Source of the DNA: Coprenecus sp902388455
GTDB lineage: Bacteria > Bacteroidota > Bacteroidia > Bacteroidales > UBA932
Length of the DNA: 64,000 nt
Direction: 5' to 3'
NCBI GenBank assembly: GCA_963931615.1
Contig: OZ007032.1
Coordinates: forward strand, 1,798,001-1,862,000
The notes below the pieces were generated by a model. The model saw only the letters and a program-made list of their open reading frames with translations, was not told the origin of the DNA and made no database searches. Position numbers and translations under genes: made by a program. Position 1 is the stretch's first letter; each line of letters starts with the position of its first letter. Shown here one piece after another: positions 9,155 to 17,153 of the stretch.

Positions 9155-9811
9155 ATTACGGCAGAATTGCCTGTGTGCATTTTAAACGAACGTTTTTTCT
9201 TAAACGAACGCTTAATTCCAGAACTTTATAAACATGGAGATACTTGGCCAAGTTCGACATATGAGGTTCCCGAAGATAATTATTACAATGGTTTAGAGTA
9301 TACTAGTTTTTGTATACAATTGGCTGATGAAAACCTTATGAGATTGAATGACATACCTTCGTCCGCATTTCAATATTGTTTCAACAAAAATATTAGAGGG
9401 GATGATGGTTATGTAAATATTTTATACGAGCAACATCACTATTTGTTTGTTGGGGATTTGTGGTACCATGAAACAAATGACAGTAAATGGTTCTTGCCAG
9501 GAATACGTCAAATGGAAGATGCTTTATACGCATATTTCACTACATATGAAGAATTTAAAAAGTATTTTTATTGGTCTTCCTCTGCCGGTAAACGAAAGCC
9601 TACTTGGGGAGAATTTGAATATCAACAGTCTGAACGCCATGCACGCGCCACAAAAGCCTTTGAGGATGGTGGATACGCTGAGAGCGGAGGTGACAGCGAA
9701 GATGATTACACAACAGAAAGCGGTACTACCGGTAGAGCTCTCCGAACTCAGCCCCTTCGCATACGTGCTTTCAGGACAGATCTTGACCCAGTCTCAAATA
9801 ACCTCTTATGA
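9155..9811 (+). pseudogene. 5'-truncated remnant of a second fimbrial tip protein
   Basis: An open frame of about 215 codons without a credible start (a TGA lies in frame at 9152 and no RBS or ATG fits) that aligns in character with the C-terminal domain of DUF4906-type fimbrial proteins: KWFLPGIRQMEDAL, FYWSSSAGKRKPTW, RHARATKAFEDGGYAESGG and the family ending LRIRAFRTDLDP. It differs from the C-terminus of the intact tip protein encoded at 353-3463, so it is the stump of a different tip gene. It points away from the fimbrial operon and is more AT-rich than its surroundings. Near its 5' end is an 11-bp direct repeat (TTAAACGAACG at 9182 and 9200). Most likely a deletion relic. Confidence 0.65.
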
Positions 9812-9862
9812 CTAACCACAACAGCATAATATCAGCCTGATACATACGACAAAATAATAGTG

Positions 9863-9891
9863 TTTATCCGCAAACTTGCCCCTGACTTCAT
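9863..9891. repeat. 29-bp repeat, copy 1
   Basis: Begins TTTATCCGCAAACTTG and matches 31963-31991 at 26 of 29 positions. See that entry and the findings. Confidence 0.6.
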
Positions 9892-10570
9892 TTCCTCGAC
9901 CTAAGCCTTAGGCTAAGGTTTAAGGTTTTGCCTCACCGCCTGCAGTCTGTAATTGATAATTCTAGGTATTCGATTAAATAACAAGTAATTACGTGGTCTT
10001 TTAAGCTACAGACTGAACCGTACACCGCAGCATGTATTTCTCAGAAACACGCTCAGAATGCACTGTGGCTAGGGGCGGATGTCGCCAGCGTATTTTCGCC
10101 CGTGTGAGTCTGTAATAGGATGATTCACGCATAATGCTGTCAAACAGCAATATAAGCGAAAGAGCCTTATAACAGATACTGAGGTGGATGCCTGCAATCT
10201 GTAATCGTACGCTTTTCGTAAGGCGCTATGAAATAAGAAAATACGCAGAACTAGGCGATACAGACTGTGAGGTGTACTGTAGCGTACCCGACTGTTAAGG
10301 TGTATCTTATTGTCGCGCCCGCCGCAATCATTCCACGCACGCAACAACCGCTAGCAGAGTCACGCCCCTGCCAGCACAAGTAACCAAATATCAGCACGCT
10401 TCCATCAGAACGAGAACTATCAGGACTGCTCAAGGTCCCCAAAGAAACTCGTTATATTCATATCTTGTTTGAATTCTGGCTGTTACAAAAACTGTCGCTG
10501 CCGTATTTACCGTTTCAGGTTTTCCACAGACCGATTGGCGCTGATGACGGCCGACAACACGTATTTTTAT

Positions 10571-10597
10571 AAACGTGTATTTATTAACACGTTTTTT
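10571..10597 (+). terminator. Candidate hairpin terminator
   Basis: AAACGTGT (10571-10578) and ACACGTTT (10587-10594) form a perfect 8-bp stem with an 8-base AT loop, running into TTT. A third ACACGT copy lies just upstream. It may equally be part of the transposase-associated repeat DNA, since no gene ends here. Confidence 0.4.
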
Positions 10598-10797
10598 GAT
10601 TCCCGTGATTACCGGCTGCATGATTTATACCTTCGCAAGTGCTAAGAGCTGACTGAGTGAGAAGATTTGCGGACAGCTGGGGAATTGGGAGCGGGTCTTC
10701 AGGGTAGCATATTGATATTCAGATATATTTCCACGGGCAACGATCCACTACAAAACTCTGTTCAGACAGAAAATGATAAACTGTAAAATAAATACTT

Positions 10798-11673
10798 ATG
10801 GAAAACTACTGGCATATCTGTACAGACGGGCTTGCGAAGAATGTGATTTTCAAGAACAGGGCCGATTACGTTTTCGGGATGAACAGTATTCCGGTGTGTA
10901 CGCTGACTCATAGCGTAACCATGCTGGCGTTTTGTCTCATGAGCAATCACGTGCATTTCGTGGTGCAGGGCACTGAGGAACTGTCCCTAAGATTCATCAA
11001 GGCTTACCGGCGGAGGCTTTCCTCCATCGCTGATGTAAGTGCCGCGGATATATGCATGAAGCGTATTGACGAGGAGGAGTATCTGATGCGGGTAATCGGT
11101 TACGTTCTGCGGAATCCGCTTCCAGCCGGTCTGAAAGTCCTGCCGATATTCTACGAATGGTCCTCAGCCAGCCTGTACTTCAGCGGCGGGAATCCGTCCA
11201 TACCCGGAGACCGTCTCTACAGTACGCTGACTTTCAAGGAACAGCGCAAGCTCATCAAGTCGCACGCGGAAATCCCCGGACACTTCTGCGTATCTTCTGA
11301 CGGCCTAATCCGCCCGGCATGCTACGTGGACTACGAGGCTGTCGAGAATCTGTTCGGAGCACCTGGCCGGTTGCTGTACCGGCTTTCGCGCAACGATGAT
11401 GCGGAACTGGAACTGAATCTGTCTCCGAAGATACTCAGGAAGAGCAGCTACATGGATTCTGAACTGACAGGGACAGTTGCGGACATCTGCAAGCAGGAAT
11501 TTGACTGCACCTCCCCACAGGAACTGAGCGTCACCCAGCGTTACCGCCTCGCCGACATCCTGCGGAAGAGCCTTGGCCTGGGGATTAAGCAGCTGGCCCG
11601 CCTGACGCAGACGGATCCGAAGGTTCTCAATGGCATCATGCGGGGTGGCCGGGAAGAACACGGGAGCGAATGA
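10798..11673 (+). CDS. Y1 (IS200-type) transposase, REP-associated tyrosine transposase-like
   Basis: A 291-residue protein starting MENYWHICTDGL. The Y1 transposase core is visible: LMSNHVHFVVQG supplies the HUH pair (His-Val-His) and YLMRVIGYVLRNPLPAGL corresponds to the IHxNP-type segment that carries the catalytic Tyr in RAYT proteins. The C-terminal 80 residues (about 210-290) look like a helix-turn-helix or DnaA-like add-on (YRLADILRKSLGLGIKQLARLTQTDPKVL), as in longer RAYTs. Such proteins nick single-stranded DNA and spread REP palindromes rather than their own gene. No IS200-style flanking ends are obvious, but hairpin-rich DNA lies on both sides. It appears intact. Confidence 0.8.
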   Translation: MENYWHICTDGLAKNVIFKNRADYVFGMNSIPVCTLTHSVTMLAFCLMSNHVHFVVQGTEELSLRFIKAYRRRLSSIADVSAADICMKRIDEEEYLMRVIGYVLRNPLPAGLKVLPIFYEWSSASLYFSGGNPSIPGDRLYSTLTFKEQRKLIKSHAEIPGHFCVSSDGLIRPACYVDYEAVENLFGAPGRLLYRLSRNDDAELELNLSPKILRKSSYMDSELTGTVADICKQEFDCTSPQELSVTQRYRLADILRKSLGLGIKQLARLTQTDPKVLNGIMRGGREEHGSE

Positions 11674-11715
11674 AAAGATATAGCAACTGACTAACAAGCA
11701 CTTACACAAAACACA

Positions 11716-11753
11716 TGCTCCCAAAACGCTCATAAAACTACGTTTCGGGAGCA
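11716..11753. terminator. Hairpin downstream of the transposase
   Basis: TGCTCCCAAAACG (11716-11728) pairs with CGTTTCGGGAGCA (11741-11753), one mismatch, 12-base loop, followed by GAGAAAAAG. Could end the transposase transcript or be a REP-type palindrome. Confidence 0.55.
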
Positions 11754-11804
11754 GAGAAAAAGTGATACACCTTGATAGTCAGCGACTTCCTTCGAAGCGG
11801 CACT

Positions 11805-11840
11805 CCACGACAAAATTTCGTCGCCAAATTGGTGTCGTGG
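11805..11840. repeat. Inverted repeat near the clpX end
   Basis: CCACGACA (11805-11812) and TGTCGTGG (11833-11840) pair perfectly, with a further AATTT-type pairing inside. Positions 11810-11821 (ACAAAATTTCGT) recur exactly at 33404-33415. Confidence 0.5.
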
Positions 11841-11952
11841 ATCTCGTGCTAAGCAGTGGATAACCGGCGAAGGAGCAGCCAGAGGGCAGCGTCCCCCGGT
11901 GGTCTTGATGCCGCCGGAGAACGGACCAGTGATGGTCAGGAAGGTTACGCCG

Positions 11953-13356
11953 CTATTGTAAAGTCCCCGCAAACCGCTCTATCCGCTCGCGTGCATAGTC
12001 AGCCGTAATCTTAAAGGTCTTGCGGCCGCTGCCTGGGAGGTCGTACATCGGGTCCATCATGATGGCCTCGCAGATGGAGCGGAGACCGCGGGCACCGAGT
12101 TTGTACTTCAGGGCGGTGTCTACGATAAGGTCCAGGACGGCTGGCTCGATGGTGAGCTTCACTCCGTCCAGCTCGAAGAGGTGCACGTACTGGCGCACCA
12201 GGGCGTTCTTCGGCTCGGTGAGAATACGGCGCAGGGCGTCGCGGTCCAGGGGGTCGAGGTAGGTCACAATGGGCAGACGGCCCACTATCTCGGGAATCAG
12301 GCCATAGGCCCGCAGGTCCTGGGGCGCAATGTAGCGCAGGAGGTTGTCACGGTCAATATGGCTCTTCTTCTCCTGGGCTCCGTAGCCTACCACGCGGGTA
12401 TTCAGGCGCTGGGCAATCTTCTTCTCTATTCCCTCGAAAGCACCTCCGCAGATAAAGAGGATGTTGGTCGTGTTGACCGGTATCATCTTCTGCTCCGGAT
12501 GCTTGCGGCCTCCGGCGGGGGGTACGTTGACGATGCTGCCCTCCAGAAGTTTCAGCATGGCCTGCTGCACTCCTTCTCCGGACACATCACGGGTGATGGA
12601 AGGGTTGTCGCTCTTGCGGGCGATCTTGTCTATCTCATCGATGAATACAATGCCTCTCTCGGCCCGGGCCACATCGTAATCGGCGGCCTGCAGCAAGCGC
12701 GAGAGGATGCTCTCGACATCCTCGCCCACATAGCCGGCCTCTGTAAGCACGGTGGCATCGACGATAGCGAAAGGCACATTGAGCATCCGGGCAATAGTCC
12801 TGGCCAACAGAGTCTTTCCTGTACCGGTAGGACCTACCAGCAGGATATTGGACTTCTCCAGCTCCAGGTTCTCAAGGGCCGCTTTCTCGGCATCGAGCAC
12901 CTTCTCGGCCTCGCTTTTGCCACGTCCCTTCGAGGATCCGGCACCGGTTGCAGCCGCTGCAGAAACGGCACCCGTCCTGGTTTTGCCGGAAGCCGAGGCC
13001 TCCGCAGCCTTACGGGCAAACGCCTCGTTGATACGCTTGTAATGGTTGTAGACTGCTACCGCCAATGACTTTTTCGCATCCCCCTGCCCTATCACATACT
13101 GGTCGAGGAATGCGGTAATCTGACGCGGAGTCACCTCCAGAGCCTCGCACGAAGGGGCCTTGCCAGGCTCATGCAGCGCATTTCCGGAAGCAGGGTCGGC
13201 GAATATCTCGTCCCCGAAGATGGAACGCACATACTCCGACACCTTGATGGCGCAGTCCACACAGATGGAACTTCCGCCTCCCTGCAGCAGCATCTCCACC
13301 TCGTTGGAGGTACGGCCGCAGAAGGCGCACCTGTCTACTTTCTTCTTATCACTCAT
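11953..13356 (-). CDS. clpX: ATP-dependent Clp protease ATP-binding subunit ClpX
   Basis: A 467-residue AAA+ unfoldase that recognises tagged proteins and feeds them to ClpP. The N-terminal zinc-binding domain has Cys10, Cys13, Cys32 and Cys35. Walker A GPTGTGKT is at 175-182, GYVGED at 208-213 and Walker B IVFIDEID at 236-243. Typical ClpX is about 410-425 residues. The extra length is an Ala/Gly/Lys-rich stretch at about 113-165 between the zinc domain and the ATPase core, so the linker or an exposed loop is enlarged. It is the last gene of tig-clpP-clpX, 8 bp after clpP. Confidence 0.97.
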   Translation of the reverse strand: MSDKKKVDRCAFCGRTSNEVEMLLQGGGSSICVDCAIKVSEYVRSIFGDEIFADPASGNALHEPGKAPSCEALEVTPRQITAFLDQYVIGQGDAKKSLAVAVYNHYKRINEAFARKAAEASASGKTRTGAVSAAAATGAGSSKGRGKSEAEKVLDAEKAALENLELEKSNILLVGPTGTGKTLLARTIARMLNVPFAIVDATVLTEAGYVGEDVESILSRLLQAADYDVARAERGIVFIDEIDKIARKSDNPSITRDVSGEGVQQAMLKLLEGSIVNVPPAGGRKHPEQKMIPVNTTNILFICGGAFEGIEKKIAQRLNTRVVGYGAQEKKSHIDRDNLLRYIAPQDLRAYGLIPEIVGRLPIVTYLDPLDRDALRRILTEPKNALVRQYVHLFELDGVKLTIEPAVLDLIVDTALKYKLGARGLRSICEAIMMDPMYDLPGSGRKTFKITADYARERIERFAGTLQ

Positions 13357-13364
13357 TTATCGAT

Positions 13365-14042
13365 TTATTTTGCGGGACGGGAGAGAATGTTGTCGGCCAT
13401 GCCGTAGGCCACTGCCTCGGAAGCGGTCATCCAGTAGTCGCGGTCTGCGTCCTTGGCTATCTTCTCCAGGCTCTGGCCGGAATGTTTGGCGATGATGTCG
13501 TAGAGCTCGCCCTTGAGCTTCTTGATCTCGGCGGCGGCTATCTCGATGTCGGAGGCCTGTCCCTCGGCTCCGCCCATGGGCTGGTGAATCAGCACGCGGG
13601 AGTGAGGCAGCACCGAGCGCTTGCCGTGAGCGCCGGCGGTCAGCAGCACTGCGGCCATAGAGGCTGCCATTCCGGTGCAGATGGTGGCCACGTCGGGACC
13701 GACCAGCTGCATGGTGTCGTAGATGCCCAGGCCGGCGTAAACCATGCCTCCGGGAGAGTTGATATAGATCTGGATATCGGCCGAAGAGTCGGTGGACTCC
13801 AGGAAAAGCAGCTGGGCCTGGATGATATTGGCCACATCGTTGTCTATACCCACCCCGAGGAAAATGATCCTGTCCATCATCAGACGGGAGAAGACGTCCA
13901 TCTGCGCCACATTGAGCTGGCGTTCCTCGATGATGGTGGGGTTGATATAACCGGAATACACCTTGGAATAGGAACTCAGACGTGCTGAGCTCATTCCAAG
14001 GTGTTTCACTGCATATTTCTCGAATTCTGAAGATGATGCCAT
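13365..14042 (-). CDS. clpP: ATP-dependent Clp protease proteolytic subunit ClpP
   Basis: A 225-residue serine protease of the Clp complex. The catalytic triad is Ser128 (in GMAASMAA), His153 (in RVLIHQP) and Asp202 (in DADRDYWM). The 20-30 residues before the conserved INPTIIEERQLNV make it slightly longer than the enterobacterial mature enzyme; Bacteroidales ClpPs commonly have such an N-terminal stretch. It follows tig by 9 bp and precedes clpX by 8 bp, so folding (trigger factor) and degradation (ClpXP) are co-expressed. Confidence 0.97.
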   Translation of the reverse strand: MASSSEFEKYAVKHLGMSSARLSSYSKVYSGYINPTIIEERQLNVAQMDVFSRLMMDRIIFLGVGIDNDVANIIQAQLLFLESTDSSADIQIYINSPGGMVYAGLGIYDTMQLVGPDVATICTGMAASMAAVLLTAGAHGKRSVLPHSRVLIHQPMGGAEGQASDIEIAAAEIKKLKGELYDIIAKHSGQSLEKIAKDADRDYWMTASEAVAYGMADNILSRPAK

Positions 14043-14051
14043 TCCGCGGGA

Positions 14052-15374
14052 CTATTCGTTCATCTTGCGCAGCTCGGCGGAGCTGATCTCCTTGTTGTCG
14101 ATGGTGACGGTCTTGCGGACAAATGCCAGCACGACGTTCTCCTGGGCCTTCTCGGCGATGCGGCGGCCCTGCTTGTCATCGGCCAGAATATTGGCGGCGT
14201 AGCCCTTCAGATGCTCCTCGGGCACGTTGTTCAGGCCGTACATTGCGAACTGGTAACGGGCCAGCTTCAGGGCCTCTGCGTTCAGATCCTCCTTGGTCAC
14301 CTCGAGCTTGTTGTCGCTCATGATGCGTCCCTCGACGGTCTGCCACTTGAAATCCTTGATGAAGGCGGGGAAGTCCTTGTCGATGTCCTCCTTGGAGAAC
14401 TTGCCCTCATTGACCTGATACAGCCACCTCTTGAGGAAGTCCTCGGACACCTTGATGTCCGCCTTGTTCATCAGGTACTCGCGGGCGTCGAGCATGAAGC
14501 GGTAATCGCTCTCCTGCCTGAACTCCTCGGTCATCTTCTCGGTCAGGGCTGCGTCAAACTCAGCCTCATCATGCACCTTGTCGGGACCGAAGAGGGTGTC
14601 ATACAGCTCCTTGCCGGGCACTGCGTCCACATAGTTCTTCACCTCCTTAACAGTCAGGTGCCATACGGGCTCCATACCTGCGAGCTCCTCTTTCTTCACG
14701 CGGAGCATGGCTGCGCGGTCGGCCTCGTTGGGGAAGGTCTCGACCACATTCACATCCATCTCATCCCCGGCCTTCTTGCCCAGGAAGAGAGCCTTGGCCT
14801 CCTCGTGCAGCACGTTCATGGCGATATAGGAGGCATCCACCTTCTTCTCGCCCTGCACCATGTCGGCTACAACGAAATCGCCGTCCTTCACCTCGTCGCA
14901 GTTCTCCAGACGGGCGTACTGCTTGTAGATGTTCTTCTTGTACTCCTCCTTCTCGGCGTCGGTCAGAGTAACATTATAATAAGGTATGTGGTCCTCAGTG
15001 CTCAGGCTGAGCTCAAACTTCGGGGCCAGGGCGATATCGAAGGTGAAGTCGAACTCCTCGCCGCCGTCAAAATTGTTCTTGTCCTCAGCGTCCTCCACGG
15101 GAAGAGGCTCGCCGATAACCGTAAGCTTGTGCTCCTCGATGTAGTTGTTGAGACTATTGGAAATCAGCTCGTTGATAGCTTCTACAAGAGCCTGTCCGCC
15201 GTGGATTCTCTCGATGAGTGCCATGGGTGCCATGCCCTTGCGGAATCCGCGGATCTCCGCATTGCGGCGGAACTTGTTGAGAATCTTTTTCCTGCTGTCT
15301 GCGTAATCGTCCTTGACAAAGTGGAATGACAGTCTTATCGTCAGTCCGTCATTTACTAATTCTTTTACTTCCAT
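14052..15374 (-). CDS. tig: Trigger factor (ribosome-associated chaperone)
   Basis: A 440-residue chaperone that binds nascent chains at the ribosome exit. The N-terminal ribosome-binding domain shows KKILNKFRRNAEIRGFRKGMAPMALIERIHG, containing the GFRxGxxP signature that contacts L23. As in many Bacteroidota proteins the middle PPIase domain appears diverged. The C-terminal part (about 250-430) is helical and charged. First gene of tig-clpP-clpX, driven by a near-consensus promoter at 15413-15443. Confidence 0.93.
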   Translation of the reverse strand: MEVKELVNDGLTIRLSFHFVKDDYADSRKKILNKFRRNAEIRGFRKGMAPMALIERIHGGQALVEAINELISNSLNNYIEEHKLTVIGEPLPVEDAEDKNNFDGGEEFDFTFDIALAPKFELSLSTEDHIPYYNVTLTDAEKEEYKKNIYKQYARLENCDEVKDGDFVVADMVQGEKKVDASYIAMNVLHEEAKALFLGKKAGDEMDVNVVETFPNEADRAAMLRVKKEELAGMEPVWHLTVKEVKNYVDAVPGKELYDTLFGPDKVHDEAEFDAALTEKMTEEFRQESDYRFMLDAREYLMNKADIKVSEDFLKRWLYQVNEGKFSKEDIDKDFPAFIKDFKWQTVEGRIMSDNKLEVTKEDLNAEALKLARYQFAMYGLNNVPEEHLKGYAANILADDKQGRRIAEKAQENVVLAFVRKTVTIDNKEISSAELRKMNE

Positions 15375-15412
15375 ATCGTTTTATAAATTATTGTCCTTTC
15401 GGGATAAGTGCG

Positions 15413-15443
15413 CAAAAGTAAATAAAATCCTTTATTTTACAAA
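15413..15443 (-). promoter_or_regulatory. Promoter of tig-clpP-clpX
   Basis: Minus-strand TTTG (15443-15440), 19-base spacer, TACTTTTG (15420-15413): an excellent Bacteroidota promoter about 40 bases before the tig start. The divergent tpiA -7 box is only 33 bases away. Confidence 0.75.
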
Positions 15444-15452
15444 AGAATGAAC

Positions 15453-15460
15453 TATATTTG
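15453..15460 (+). promoter_or_regulatory. -7 box of tpiA
   Basis: TATATTTG 35 bases before the tpiA ATG. The -33 element is weak (AT-rich, no clear TTG). Confidence 0.5.
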
Positions 15461-15495
15461 CCTACTGATAACAATAAATTCTAAGTAGTTGTTTT

Positions 15496-16248
15496 ATGAG
15501 AAAGAAAATCGTAGCCGGCAACTGGAAAATGAACACCCTCATCGATGAGGGAGCCGCACTTGCAAAGAACATCGCAGACAGAATCAATGAAGTCCCTTCG
15601 GACGTACAGCTCATACTCGCCCCCCCGTTCACCCATCTCGACCGCGTAGGCGGCATCATCAAGGGCACTCCCGCAGCCCTCTCCGCACAGAACTGCGCTG
15701 ACAAGGACAAGGGAGCCTACACCGGCGAGGTATCGGCGGCAATGCTCGCCTCCACAGGATGCAAGTATGTGATCCTCGGCCACTCGGAGCGTAGGGAGTA
15801 CTACCACGAGACCTCAGCCACCCTCAACGACAAGATGGCCCTCGCCCTTGCCAACGGCCTGAAACCCATATTCTGCGTAGGTGAAAAGCTCGAGGAGCGC
15901 GAGGCAGGCAGGCATTTCGAGGTAGTGGGAGCCCAGATCCGCGAGGTGCTCTTCAACCTCAGCCCCGAGCAGCTCGCACAGGTGGTCATCGCCTATGAGC
16001 CCGTATGGGCTATCGGCACCGGCAAGACCGCCACATCGGACCAGGCCCAGGAGATTCACGCCTTCATCCGCAAAACCTTAGCGGAGCGATACGGCGAGCT
16101 TTCCGAGGAGATATCCATCCTCTACGGCGGCAGCTGCAAGCCCTCCAACGCCCGCGAGCTCTTCGCGCAGAAGGACATCGACGGCGGCCTGATCGGAGGC
16201 GCATCCCTCAAGGCCGACGACTTCATCGCCATAGCACAGAGCTACTAA
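15496..16248 (+). CDS. tpiA: Triosephosphate isomerase
   Basis: A 250-residue TIM barrel interconverting dihydroxyacetone phosphate and glyceraldehyde 3-phosphate in glycolysis. The catalytic residues are Lys11 (AGNWKMN), His96 (ILGHSERR) and Glu168 (AYEPVWAIGTGKTA); the phosphate loop LYGGS follows near the C-terminus. Full length and intact. It is followed by prmA after 11 bp, so the two are probably co-transcribed. Confidence 0.98.
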   Translation: MRKKIVAGNWKMNTLIDEGAALAKNIADRINEVPSDVQLILAPPFTHLDRVGGIIKGTPAALSAQNCADKDKGAYTGEVSAAMLASTGCKYVILGHSERREYYHETSATLNDKMALALANGLKPIFCVGEKLEEREAGRHFEVVGAQIREVLFNLSPEQLAQVVIAYEPVWAIGTGKTATSDQAQEIHAFIRKTLAERYGELSEEISILYGGSCKPSNARELFAQKDIDGGLIGGASLKADDFIAIAQSY

Positions 16249-16259
16249 GCCGGCACCCT

Positions 16260-17123
16260 ATGGAATATATCGAAGTATCCATCGAGATCACTCCTTTCAG
16301 CGATGAGCACGCCGAGATAGTCACCGCCGAGATATCCGAACTCGGATTCGAGAGCTACCTCACCGAAGAGCCTTACCTGAAAGCGTATATTCCCCGGGAA
16401 CAGTTCCATGAACCTCACCTGAAGACCGTCCTGAGCCTCATACCTCAGGACGGGTTCACGGTGAGGTATTCTTTATCCCTGATTCCCGAGCAGAACTGGA
16501 ACGCCCTCTGGGAGTCCTCCTTCGAGCCCGTGGTCATCGACGGCCGCTGCACCATAAAGGCCTCCTTCCACAAGGGCCTGCCGCGGACCAAGTACACGAT
16601 AGTCATCGACCCCAAGATGGCCTTCGGCACCGGACATCACCAGACCACCACTCTGATCATCAAGACAATGCTCGCCCACGAGAAGGACATCCGCGGCCTG
16701 CAGGTCCTCGACATGGGCTGCGGCACCGGCATCCTCTCCATCCTGGCGGCAAAGATGAAGGCAGCGGTCCCCGTCCATGCCATAGACATCGACCCGGTGG
16801 CAGTCCGTTCCGCCAGGGAAAATGCCCGCCGCAACCGCGTCCCCGACCGCATCCACACCCTCTGCGGCGACGCCTCCCTCATCCAGGCAGGCAAATACGA
16901 CCTGATCCTGGCCAATATCAACCGCAACATCATCCTCGAGGACCTCTCCACCTACGCCCGGGGCATGAAGCCCGGAGCGCTGCTGATAACCAGCGGGTTC
17001 TATGAAGAGGACAGCGCCATGATAGAGGCGGAGGCCGTCCGTCAGGGACTGGAGCCCCTAGGCTCGGACAGCCTGGAACGCTGGGCCACCGTCACATTCC
17101 GCAAATTACCGTTCAACCAATAA
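16260..17123 (+). CDS. prmA: Ribosomal protein L11 methyltransferase
   Basis: A 287-residue SAM-dependent methyltransferase that modifies ribosomal protein L11. The start is ATG at 16260, after the tpiA stop; the longer ORF overlaps tpiA by about 240 bases. Signatures are KYTIVIDPKMAFGTGHHQTT (substrate loop), LDMGCGTGILSILAA (SAM motif I), IDIDPVAVRSARENA (motif II) and LILANINRNII (NPPY-like motif). It is close to the usual length for the family, with a short N-terminal substrate-recognition domain. Confidence 0.93.
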   Translation: MEYIEVSIEITPFSDEHAEIVTAEISELGFESYLTEEPYLKAYIPREQFHEPHLKTVLSLIPQDGFTVRYSLSLIPEQNWNALWESSFEPVVIDGRCTIKASFHKGLPRTKYTIVIDPKMAFGTGHHQTTTLIIKTMLAHEKDIRGLQVLDMGCGTGILSILAAKMKAAVPVHAIDIDPVAVRSARENARRNRVPDRIHTLCGDASLIQAGKYDLILANINRNIILEDLSTYARGMKPGALLITSGFYEEDSAMIEAEAVRQGLEPLGSDSLERWATVTFRKLPFNQ

Positions 17124-17153
17124 TTTATTTTCCACAAAACACTCAACACACGT

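Larger units (their letters stand above)
9812..10797. other. Gene-free, hairpin-rich stretch left of the transposase
   Basis: No convincing gene; the short frames lack family features. It contains several small inverted repeats: CCTTA-GGC-TAAGG (about 9906-9918), TGCTGT-CAA-ACAGCA (about 10136-10149) and the 8-bp stem at 10571-10594. TCCGCAA near 9868 and TTGCGGA at 10667-10673 face each other across the stretch. Variants of the word CAGTCTGTAAT recur (about 9943, 10107 and 10195). Position beside a REP-associated-type transposase suggests REP/BIME-like DNA. Confidence 0.5.
11674..11952. other. Gene-free spacer with two strong hairpins
   Basis: Holds a 13-position stem at 11716-11753 and an 8-bp stem at 11805-11840; otherwise no gene. 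Lies between the transposase and the convergent clpX. Confidence 0.5.

Noticed and set aside
10136..10149. Hairpin TGCTGT-CAA-ACAGCA considered as part of a CRISPR repeat
   Set aside because: It is not repeated at regular spacing anywhere in the window.
10069..10621. Three overlapping short minus-strand frames in the hairpin-rich region
   Set aside because: Cys/Arg-rich random-looking translations that arise from repeat DNA; no start signals.
14211..15329. A 372-codon plus-strand frame opposite trigger factor, rich in Leu/Val/His
   Set aside because: Antisense shadow of tig produced by third-position GC bias; no family resemblance.
16005..16259. An N-terminal extension of prmA by 85 codons
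   Set aside because: It lies wholly inside tpiA, has Arg/His-rich shadow composition, and the family N-terminus begins at 16260.
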